From Longitalea luteola (GTDB lineage Bacteria; Bacteroidota; Bacteroidia; Chitinophagales; Chitinophagaceae): 64,000 nucleotides of DNA. The notes under the pieces were generated by a model. The model was not told the origin of the DNA. It searched no databases and saw only the letters and a list, made by a program, of their open reading frames with translations. Below, piece by piece: positions 57,311 through 64,000 of the stretch (positions are counted from its first letter, which is position 1; each line of letters starts with the position of its first letter). The position numbers and the translations under genes are program-made. The stretch lies in the NCBI RefSeq assembly GCF_017356035.1, contig NZ_JAFIQX010000003.1:248001-312000 (forward strand), read 5' to 3'.

Positions 57311-59002
57311 ATGGACAGAAGAGAATTCTTCACGCTTAAAAGAAGAGCCAAAGCTACTTCTCCCAAGCCCTATGCAGGCTTGCGACAAATTTACTCCGGA
57401 TTAGCACCTTACGCTGGCGCCTGGACAGAAAAAGAAGTCATACACTTATTGAAACGTACGATGTTCGGGGCCAAAAGAGCAGACATTGAACATTTTAAGA
57501 ATATGTCTCTTTCCCAGGCGGTTGATGAGTTGTTGAATGTACCCACTTCGCTGCCTGCTCCTCCAGTAAAAAATTACGACAATTCCGACATTGATGCTGC
57601 GGATGCCGATCTCACGGTAGCACCCGGCACTACCTGGGTGAACACCATTTCGAAGGATTTCACAGCCAACAGCAGGCGGATGAATTCATTAAAAGCGTGG
57701 TGGATCGGCAACATGATCAATCAGGACAGAAGCATACGTGAGAAAATGATCCTGTTCTGGCACAATCACTGGACAACCGAATCGCTCATGTATGATGAGA
57801 TAGGGACTTACGGCTATCGTTATCATTCGCTCCTGTGCGAAAGCGCCCTTGGCAATTTCAAGAAGCTGGTAAAAGATATGACGTTGAACGTTGCCATGCT
57901 GCGTTACCTCAACGGCTATTTGAACACCTATACCGCCCCCGATGAGAACTATGCCCGGGAGCTACAGGAGCTGTTCACCCTTGGTAAAGAGAACAATCCT
58001 AATTACACGGAAGATGATGTAATGACGGCTGCCCGTGTGCTGACCGGCTGGCGGATAAAACCCGAAGACGAATCGGTGTACTTCAAGCCGCAGGACCACG
58101 ATAAAAACAGCAAAACATTCTCTTCATTCTATAATGGAACCGTAATTGCCGGCCGCAGCGATGCCACCGGCGGTGAAGCCGAGCTGGATGACCTGATCAA
58201 TATGATCTTTGCGAAATCAGTAGAGGTTTCCGAGTTCATTGTAAAAAAACTGTACACATGGTTTGTTTATTACACTATTGGGCCCGATACGATCACCAAT
58301 GTCATAAAACCGCTGGCCCAGCAATTCCGCGATAGTGGCTGGGAAATAAAGCCGGTGCTGGCCACCTTGTTAAAAAGCGAGCATTTCTTCGATGCGAACA
58401 GCCAGGGCTGTTTGATCAAGAGTCCGCTGGATATGATCGTGGGATTGATACGCGAGTTTGATGTGGCGATGCCGCCGTCTTCTGATTATGTCAACTACTA
58501 TAATATGCTGGAGTTCCTGCACAACCAGTCGGTATTGATGCAGCAGAATATTGGCGACCCACCCGGTGTTTCGGGCTGGCCTGCTTACTACCAGCTTCCT
58601 CAGTTCTATGAAATGTGGATCAACCACGATACCATGCCCAAGCGTGAACGCTTTATTGATCAATTGATCACGACAGGGTATATGCGCGATAATGTTAAGC
58701 TGATCATCGATCCGGTAACCTTTACAAAGAACAGTTTTCCGCGCGCACTTGCGCGTGACCCAAATCTTTTGATAAATGCGATAGTTGAAGTACTGTACCG
58801 GGTGCCGATTTCTGACGCTTCCAAAGCCAGGATCAAAACGCAAATATTGCTGAGCGGGCAGGTGCAGGATTATTATTGGACCGATGAATGGGACCGGCTT
58901 TACGATGTTCCGGGTGATGCCGTCACCTATAATACGGTGTATACCCGCCTGCGGGATCTGTACAAATATCTAATGAACCTGGCCGAGTACCAATTAGCTT
59001 AA
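57311..59002 (+). CDS. DUF1800 domain protein, partner of the downstream DUF1501 protein
   Basis: A 563-residue protein of the DUF1800 family. Recognisable parts: WTEKEVIHLLKRTMFGAKRADIEHF, MNSLKAWWIGNMINQDRSIREKMILFWHNHWTTE, PDENYARELQELFTLGKENNPNYTEDDVMTAARVLTGWRI, and PLDMIVGLIREFDV. The start ATG 57311 gives MDRREFFTLKRR, a twin-arginine-like beginning, but no hydrophobic stretch follows, so export is not obvious. No T9SS domain is present. The DUF1501 gene follows after 17 bp. The pair is very common in Bacteroidota and Planctomycetota, and its function is not established. Confidence 0.9.
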   Translation: MDRREFFTLKRRAKATSPKPYAGLRQIYSGLAPYAGAWTEKEVIHLLKRTMFGAKRADIEHFKNMSLSQAVDELLNVPTSLPAPPVKNYDNSDIDAADADLTVAPGTTWVNTISKDFTANSRRMNSLKAWWIGNMINQDRSIREKMILFWHNHWTTESLMYDEIGTYGYRYHSLLCESALGNFKKLVKDMTLNVAMLRYLNGYLNTYTAPDENYARELQELFTLGKENNPNYTEDDVMTAARVLTGWRIKPEDESVYFKPQDHDKNSKTFSSFYNGTVIAGRSDATGGEAELDDLINMIFAKSVEVSEFIVKKLYTWFVYYTIGPDTITNVIKPLAQQFRDSGWEIKPVLATLLKSEHFFDANSQGCLIKSPLDMIVGLIREFDVAMPPSSDYVNYYNMLEFLHNQSVLMQQNIGDPPGVSGWPAYYQLPQFYEMWINHDTMPKRERFIDQLITTGYMRDNVKLIIDPVTFTKNSFPRALARDPNLLINAIVEVLYRVPISDASKARIKTQILLSGQVQDYYWTDEWDRLYDVPGDAVTYNTVYTRLRDLYKYLMNLAEYQLA

Positions 59003-59019
59003 CATTAAAAACCGATCTT

Positions 59020-60600
59020 ATGAAGCGCAGAGACTTTTTTAAACAAACATTGCCTGCATCTGTAACCCTGCCTGCATTACTGAACGGTTTTTCAGTAAAG
59101 GCCTTTACAGGCGCCTCTCCCCTGGTACAGGCCCTCATGGGTACCGCTACCGACACCGATAAGGTATTAGTGCTGATACAACTGAATGGAGGTAACGATG
59201 GATTGAACATGGTTATTCCCATTGACATTTATAGAGATTATTATAATGCCCGTTCAAATATTGCGATCCCACAGAACAAGATCCTGCCCCTGAATGGTAC
59301 TTCAAAGACCGGGTTACACCCCAGCATGACGGGTGTTCAAACCTTGTTTAATGAAAATAAAGTAGCCATTGTACAGGCTGTTGGTTATGATAAACCTAAC
59401 TTTTCCCACTTCCGGGCTACGGATATCTGGATGTCGGCATCAGACTCAGAGCAGGTGCTTTACACCGGATGGGTGGGCCGTTATCTGAACCTTGAATTCC
59501 CGAACTTCCCGCACGGTTATCCAACAGCGCAAATGCCCGATCCGCTGGCCATTCAGATTGGTTCAGTGGCATCGCTGGCATCACAGGGTTCCTTTCCGAT
59601 GGCTATGACTATCAGCGACCCTACCAGCATTTATGATTTCAATAACGTTGGCGACCCCGTGCCGTCCACGCCCTGGGGTAAAGAGCTGGAATATATCAGG
59701 ATGATCATGGGGCAAACGGAAGCATACGGCAATGTTATCAGGGCCGCTGCCGCCAGGGTTACTTCGCAGGGGTCTTATCCCAGTAACAATGACCTGGCCC
59801 AACAGCTGCGTATTGTGGCGCGGCTGGTGAAAGGCGGTTTAAAGACCAGGGTGTATATGGTAAGTACCGGTGGGTTCGATACGCATTCCAGCCAGGTAGA
59901 TACTGCCGATACAACAATTGGTACACATGCCAAACTGATGGCCCGCGTGTCGGACGCTATCAAATGTTTTATGGACGATCTGAAAGGTCTTGGTGTTGAT
60001 GACCGGGTGATCGGTATGACCTTCTCGGAGTTTGGCCGCCGTATTAAATCGAACGGAAGTTTTGGTACCGACCATGGCGCTGCCGCACCGGTAATTGTAT
60101 TTGGCAAACATGTACGGGGTGGTATCATTGGTACCAATCCAACCATTTCATCCAATGCACGGTTGAACGACAACGTTCCTTATCAATACGATTTCCGAAG
60201 TATTTATGCTTCTCTCCTGAGGCAATGGTTCTGCGTAAGCGATACCGATCTGAAAACTGTTATGCTGAAGGATTTCCCGAACATTCCATTATGTATCAAC
60301 GCAGCCTGTGGCGCCACCGGCATCGATGATGTGAGAAACGATGGGGAGCAGTTGATCATCAACTATCCGAACCCATTTGTTGAAAGAACTACCATCACCT
60401 TTAATACCAAAGGCGGACATACCATGGTACAGGTGCTGGATACAATGGGCAGGGTTATAAGAGTACTTACAGACAGAATATATACATCCGGTACCTATAC
60501 TGTAACCTTCGACGGGTATGGGCTTCCATTGGGTGTTTATTATGCCCGTTTCCAAAACGGCGCCACCCAGCAGGTAAGGCCCATGCTGAAAACGCGATGA
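59020..60600 (+). CDS. DUF1501 (sulfatase-like fold) exported protein with T9SS sorting domain
   Basis: A 526-residue protein. The N-terminus MKRRDFFKQTLPASVTLPALL is a probable Tat signal (RRDFF). The DUF1501 body (~45-430) has LVLIQLNGGNDGLNMVIPIDIYRDYY, VQAVGYDKPNFSHFRATDIWMSASD, VYMVSTGGFDTHSSQ and MTFSEFGRRIKSNGSFGTDHGAAAPVIVFGKHVRGG; such proteins are related to alkaline-phosphatase/sulfatase folds. A linker with two cysteines (C427 and C432 region) leads to a C-terminal type A T9SS domain (INYPNPFVERTTITFNTKGG ... LGVYYARFQNG). It is probably exported via Tat and then T9SS. It forms an operon with the DUF1800 gene and ends in a strong terminator. Confidence 0.92.
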   Translation: MKRRDFFKQTLPASVTLPALLNGFSVKAFTGASPLVQALMGTATDTDKVLVLIQLNGGNDGLNMVIPIDIYRDYYNARSNIAIPQNKILPLNGTSKTGLHPSMTGVQTLFNENKVAIVQAVGYDKPNFSHFRATDIWMSASDSEQVLYTGWVGRYLNLEFPNFPHGYPTAQMPDPLAIQIGSVASLASQGSFPMAMTISDPTSIYDFNNVGDPVPSTPWGKELEYIRMIMGQTEAYGNVIRAAAARVTSQGSYPSNNDLAQQLRIVARLVKGGLKTRVYMVSTGGFDTHSSQVDTADTTIGTHAKLMARVSDAIKCFMDDLKGLGVDDRVIGMTFSEFGRRIKSNGSFGTDHGAAAPVIVFGKHVRGGIIGTNPTISSNARLNDNVPYQYDFRSIYASLLRQWFCVSDTDLKTVMLKDFPNIPLCINAACGATGIDDVRNDGEQLIINYPNPFVERTTITFNTKGGHTMVQVLDTMGRVIRVLTDRIYTSGTYTVTFDGYGLPLGVYYARFQNGATQQVRPMLKTR

Positions 60601-60625
60601 CGTAGAAAATTTAGTCCGTATATGG

Positions 60626-60660
60626 AAAGCTTCCCGGCGTCTGCCGGGAGGCTTTTTTAT
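60626..60660 (+). terminator. Terminator of the DUF1800-DUF1501 operon
   Basis: A perfect or near-perfect 12-bp stem (AAGCTTCCCGGC / GCCGGGAGGCTT) with a 4-nt loop is followed by TTTTAT. Confidence 0.9.
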
Positions 60661-60912
60661 ATTTTATAGAATAAGCTGGTTACCGGCCGGCCGGGAGTTT
60701 CCTTTGCTAAAAGTGCTAAAAAGCGGAGCAAAAGAAGGAAACAGCAGTAATGAATGCGGCCATCATCAGCGAAAAGGCGCCATCCCATTAGCAAAAAGGA
60801 ATTTAAAAATGGGATCACTCCGTTTTTGTTATCCTACAGTAAATAGTTTTAATTTGCTTAGGATCGGTAAATAACCATTATACCTGAAAACTGACCGGTC
60901 TCCACATTAGCT
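60661..60912. other. Gap before the response-regulator gene
   Basis: No gene recognised. A weak hairpin (ATCCCATT near 60781 with AATGGGAT near 60810) is followed by CACTCCGTTTTT and may be a second terminator. I see no word repeat. Confidence 0.5.
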
Positions 60913-61554
60913 ATGAAGGTTTTTATTACAGATGACCATGAATTATACCTTGAGGGCCTGGTTTTATTGCTGAACAGGCAACCGGGCATTGAAGTGATCG
61001 GTTCTGCATTTACCGGTGAAAGCCTGTTGAACCAGTTACCGAACAACGAAATAGACATTCTGCTGCTGGACGTTCATTTACCTGATATTGGCGAAGAAGA
61101 ACTGTTGTTGAAGATCCGGGAGATCCAACCGGGATTGAAGATCCTATATCTCACGATCATGCGCGGCACCCGCTATATTCACAAGCTGTTGAAATACGAT
61201 ATTCAGGGTTATCTTTTGAAAAATACCAATATTGGCGAACTTACCAAAGCGCTGGAAGCAGTAGCGGGCGGCAATAAATACTTCAGTAAAGAGATCAACA
61301 TCCTGGACACTAACCAGGATTTCCGCAATACGGTTACCATTGAAGACAAAAAGGTAGACGAAATATTATCAAAAAGAGAAATAGAAGTACTCACTCTTAT
61401 CTGTAAAGAATACAGCAATTCAGAAATTGCCAAAAAACTGTTCTTAAGCGTAAGCACGGTAGAGACCCATCGTAAGAACCTGATCGCCAAACTGGGTGTA
61501 AACAATACCGTAGGGCTTGTAAAGTTCGCTTTAAAGAACAAGCTGATTGAATAA
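60913..61554 (+). CDS. NarL/FixJ-type response regulator
   Basis: A 213-residue two-component regulator. The receiver domain (~1-120) has the acidic pair DD at positions 7-8 (FITDDHELYLEG), the phosphorylation site D53 in LLLDVHLPD and the lysine region LLKNTN. A LuxR-type helix-turn-helix (~150-213) has LSKREIEVLTLICKEYSNSEIAKKLFLSVSTVETHRKNLIAKLGV. It binds DNA when phosphorylated. The TPR histidine kinase gene begins 121 bp downstream in the same direction and is the likely partner. Target genes cannot be read from the sequence. Confidence 0.93.
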   Translation: MKVFITDDHELYLEGLVLLLNRQPGIEVIGSAFTGESLLNQLPNNEIDILLLDVHLPDIGEEELLLKIREIQPGLKILYLTIMRGTRYIHKLLKYDIQGYLLKNTNIGELTKALEAVAGGNKYFSKEINILDTNQDFRNTVTIEDKKVDEILSKREIEVLTLICKEYSNSEIAKKLFLSVSTVETHRKNLIAKLGVNNTVGLVKFALKNKLIE

Positions 61555-61675
61555 TGCTTCCTGTCTTTTAAACATTTAATAATCAGGGCCCATTAGCACA
61601 TCTCTACTTAATTACAGCAATTACTTTACTTAATAAGTAAAAACCCTTAATTTGGTAGTATAATTCGGCATTCCG

Positions 61676-63514
61676 GTGAAATACTATCTGCTTATAGGGG
61701 CTTTGATTTCTTGCGTATGTTCCTTTGCACAGGTCGATACAACACGGTTGAAAAACCTGTACGACCGTTGCCTCGATTTCTCCGAAGAGAAGATAGATTC
61801 CATTCGTTACTACGCTGATTACATTTCAAAAGAAGCTGAACGGCTTAAATTCAATAAGGGCAATGTGCTCTCGCTGCGGTTGAAAGGCATATCCGAAGAC
61901 CTGAGCAATAATTATGAAAAGGCCATTGAATATTATCTGCAATCGTTACAGGCGGCCCGGTTAATACATGCGCCGGAATATGAACTGGCGGCATTAAGTG
62001 ATCTGGCCATTGCATATTTCGCCATCAGGGAACCGGAGAAGGCAAAAGAATTCTACTTACAATGCGCCCGCCTGTCGGAGGCCGATGGCAAAATACCGTC
62101 TCTCATCAATATGTATAACAACCTGGCGGTTATTTATACCCAGCTGAAGCAATACGACAGTTCGCATCTACTGTTACAAAAAGCGGTGCAATTGGGTAAA
62201 CCCCTGGAGCGCCGGGGGCTTATCAGTTTATCAAGTACTTATAATAACCTGGGCAATTTATATTTCAAGGAAAAAAAGTATGATGAAGCACTGCCGTATT
62301 TCAGGCAGAATCTTATTAAACATACGAGGGACAGCGATCTGAACGGATTATGGGTAGCGAGGCTGAACCTGGCTGACCTGTATATTGAAAAACGGTTGTT
62401 TGATTCAGCAGGCAAATATGCCGCAAGCGCCATGGAACTGGCGCAGCGCCTGGAGTCGAAAAGCAAGGAAGCTGATACTTATTCCATTTTTGCCAAGCTG
62501 GCCGAGTACCGCGGTAATTACAAGGAAGCCTATCAGTACATAAAAAAATGGTATTCGCTCGATACGGCTATTCTGCATAGTGATACCTATAAGACCATTG
62601 CAGCGCTGCAGGAACGTTTTCATGCGAGTGAGCGGGAAGCGGAGAACAAACTGTTACAGGAAAGGATAGAAAAGGAAACCATCCGTACCCGGGAGCTAAC
62701 GCTGGTGGCGGCCGCCCTGGGTATTATTGGGATACTGGTTGCCATTGGCTTTGTAATAAAACGGAATGCGAACCGGAGATTGCAGGCAACCAATGACCTG
62801 ATCATTCAGCAGAATGAAAAACTTTCCGAGCTGAACTATGAAAAGAATTCGCTTATCAGTATAGTGTCGCATGATCTGAACACCCCATTTGCCACGATAC
62901 AGATCTGGGGACAGGTATTTGAAAATGAAGCCGACCGGTTAACGCCGGAACAGCAAAAAGCCCTGAAACGCATATTGCAGGCCGGTGAATACGGTGAGCG
63001 ATTGATCAGGCAGATCCTCGATGTTGAACGGGCAGATATCGGTAACCATAAAATGCAGCTGGAAAAATTTGATCTGAGAGCTTTTGCAGAAGAAATGATC
63101 GACAACTTCAAACCCATGGCCAACAGAAAGAATATTCAACTGCATGCCGAGGTTACCGGCAAGAAGCTGTTTATCTTAAGCGACCGCTACCTGGTTAGCC
63201 GCATTTGTGAGAACCTGTTGTCGAATGCTATCAAATATACACCGCATGGCCGGCAGGTATGGATGAGCATTCATGATGAGCAGGATACCGTTGTTATAAA
63301 AGTTCGGGATGAAGGCGTTGGGATTGAAAAAGAAGAATTGCCTTTTCTCTTCTCTAAATACAGTAAGATCTCTTCCCGGCCTACAGACGGCGAAACTTCC
63401 AACGGACTGGGTCTTTCTATCGTAAAAAGGATCGTGGAAGAGATCAATGGCCGCATCAGTTGTGAGAGTGAACCAGGGAAAGGGTCTGTATTCACAGTTA
63501 CACTCAGAAAATAA
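61676..63514 (+). CDS. Membrane histidine kinase with TPR sensor domain
   Basis: A 612-residue sensor kinase. Residues 1-19 are a signal peptide ending CSFAQ. About 20-310 are tetratricopeptide repeats (YEKAIEYYLQSLQAARL, AIAYFAIREPEKAKEFYLQCARL, NLGNLYFKEKKYDEALPYFRQNL), predicted periplasmic. A membrane helix lies at ~341-362 (LTLVAAALGIIGILVAIGFVI), then a coiled-coil linker. The HisKA box has H399 in SIVSHDLNTPFATIQ. The ATPase domain has N box NLLSNAIKYTP, G1 VRDEGVGIEKEELPFLF and G2 GLGLSIVKRI. It starts with GTG at 61676. It probably phosphorylates the response regulator encoded just upstream. The signal sensed is unknown. Confidence 0.93.
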   Translation: MKYYLLIGALISCVCSFAQVDTTRLKNLYDRCLDFSEEKIDSIRYYADYISKEAERLKFNKGNVLSLRLKGISEDLSNNYEKAIEYYLQSLQAARLIHAPEYELAALSDLAIAYFAIREPEKAKEFYLQCARLSEADGKIPSLINMYNNLAVIYTQLKQYDSSHLLLQKAVQLGKPLERRGLISLSSTYNNLGNLYFKEKKYDEALPYFRQNLIKHTRDSDLNGLWVARLNLADLYIEKRLFDSAGKYAASAMELAQRLESKSKEADTYSIFAKLAEYRGNYKEAYQYIKKWYSLDTAILHSDTYKTIAALQERFHASEREAENKLLQERIEKETIRTRELTLVAAALGIIGILVAIGFVIKRNANRRLQATNDLIIQQNEKLSELNYEKNSLISIVSHDLNTPFATIQIWGQVFENEADRLTPEQQKALKRILQAGEYGERLIRQILDVERADIGNHKMQLEKFDLRAFAEEMIDNFKPMANRKNIQLHAEVTGKKLFILSDRYLVSRICENLLSNAIKYTPHGRQVWMSIHDEQDTVVIKVRDEGVGIEKEELPFLFSKYSKISSRPTDGETSNGLGLSIVKRIVEEINGRISCESEPGKGSVFTVTLRK

Positions 63515-63673
63515 AGCAAACGCAGGAGACACAAGGTTAAAGTGCCTAAGGCGGGCTTCCTGCATCAGCTTTTATATTAACTGTACTGCATTAAGGAGTT
63601 TGCGTAGATAAAATAATTTTTGTATCTTAACGTTATACCTTTACTTACTAACCCTTGATCATATATGTTTATA

Positions 63674-63705
63674 AGCCCTGACGGAACCGTCAGGGCTGTT
63701 TTTTT
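63674..63705 (+). terminator. Terminator downstream of the histidine kinase, overlapping the GH92 gene end
   Basis: An 11-bp stem AGCCCTGACGG / CCGTCAGGGCT (63674-63684/63687-63697) with a very short loop is followed by seven T. It lies directly next to the stop codon of the convergent GH92 gene and may act on both strands, though the U tract is on the plus strand. Confidence 0.8.
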
Positions 63706-64000
63706 ATTTGCCGGGTTTGGCCGACATATAGAACACAAGCGTACCACCTTTCAAAATGTCCTCATGGCTAATAACCGGTTGCGTAAGTTGTTTGCCATTG
63801 AGCAATACTTTCTGTACATACACATTTTTATCGCTTTGGTTAATAGCCTCTACCGTGAATCTGTTCCCATTCTCCAGTTGTATACTGGCCTTATTGATTG
63901 CCGGGCTGCCCAGCTGGTATTCAGCAGCACCGGGGGCAACCGGATAAAAGCCCAGTGTTGAGAAAAGATACCAGGCACTCATCTGGCCACAATCATCATT
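63704..64000 (-). CDS. C-terminal part of a GH92 family alpha-mannosidase-like glycosidase
   Basis: The gene enters from the right edge; about 98 C-terminal residues are visible. The sequence NDDCGQMSAWYLFSTLGFYPVAPG is the strongly conserved GH92 motif, the DD being part of the catalytic site region. AEYQLGSPAINKASIQLENGNRFTVEA and the beta-sandwich end (VYVQKVLLNGKQLTQPVISHEDILKGGTLVFYM) also match. GH92 enzymes are exo-acting, calcium-dependent alpha-mannosidases, usually exported in Bacteroidota and active on N-glycans or mannans. The N-terminus, signal peptide and any binding modules lie outside the window. Confidence 0.9.
   Translation of the reverse strand, partial: NDDCGQMSAWYLFSTLGFYPVAPGAAEYQLGSPAINKASIQLENGNRFTVEAINQSDKNVYVQKVLLNGKQLTQPVISHEDILKGGTLVFYMSAKPGK

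Overview
The window reads as chromosomal DNA of a Bacteroidota bacterium, most likely a Chitinophagaceae member of the Chitinophaga/Niastella type (inference). The evidence is: gliding genes gldF-gldG; several C-terminal type IX secretion (T9SS) sorting domains; a MurF-alanine racemase fusion; a DUF1800/DUF1501 pair; and many promoters of the Bacteroidota form TTTG or TTG, about 19 bp, then TAnnTTTG. About 53 protein genes, tRNA-Ser(GGA) and tRNA-Leu(UAG) are supported. There is no phage, insertion sequence, CRISPR array or rRNA.

Layout. 1-3.6 kb: end of a T9SS cargo protein, a MarR regulator with four C-terminal cysteines, methylmalonyl-CoA epimerase, a cysteine desulfurase and an IscA-type Fe-S protein. 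3.6-4.1 kb: a gene-free, hairpin-rich stretch bounded by terminators. 4.1-11.1 kb: gldFG, a TerC protein joined to murF-alr, and lspA. 11.3-18.6 kb: fumC, a LacI regulator with its own palindromic operator, an enoyl-CoA hydratase, a free-standing B12-binding subunit, gltX and an ARPP-1-like exported protein. 18.6-25.8 kb: polysaccharide deacetylase, lipoprotein, TatD, tRNA-Ser, fatty acid desaturase, a small HEAGH metallopeptidase-like protein, a PepSY membrane protein and an EamA transporter. 25.9-34.6 kb: a 1766-residue secreted subtilase, an ArsR regulator, trigger factor, a universal stress protein and tRNA-Leu. 34.7-43.5 kb: Rel/SpoT, purA, an acidic protein overlapping pabB, a lytic transglycosylase, gatA and tatA. 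43.7-55.6 kb: rplS, rny, zapA, an orphan sorting-domain-like protein, a coiled-coil protein coupled to pheT, dnaB, rsmE, a second TerC and pyrD. 55.9-64 kb: a thiolase, the DUF1800/DUF1501 pair, a LuxR-type response regulator with a TPR histidine kinase, and the end of a GH92 glycosidase.

Most genes are housekeeping. Functional links include Fe-S assembly (desulfurase plus IscA), propionate/methylmalonyl metabolism (epimerase plus B12 subunit), and envelope and export (LspA, TatA, T9SS cargo, gliding ABC subunits). In many cases a promoter -7 box lies inside the longest reading frame and fixes a downstream start codon. I used those starts.

The most unusual feature is in the spaces between genes. 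Almost every longer gap holds an element built from a 6-12 bp word repeated imperfectly, often with a second arm carrying the reverse complement. The word differs from gap to gap while the architecture recurs. The arms supply stop codons to neighbouring genes, one carries both promoter boxes of pheT, and closely related sequence appears in frame inside pyrD and gltX. A second, C/G-rich element recurs four times, once as an inverted pair enclosing a consensus promoter. I do not recognise either family as described.
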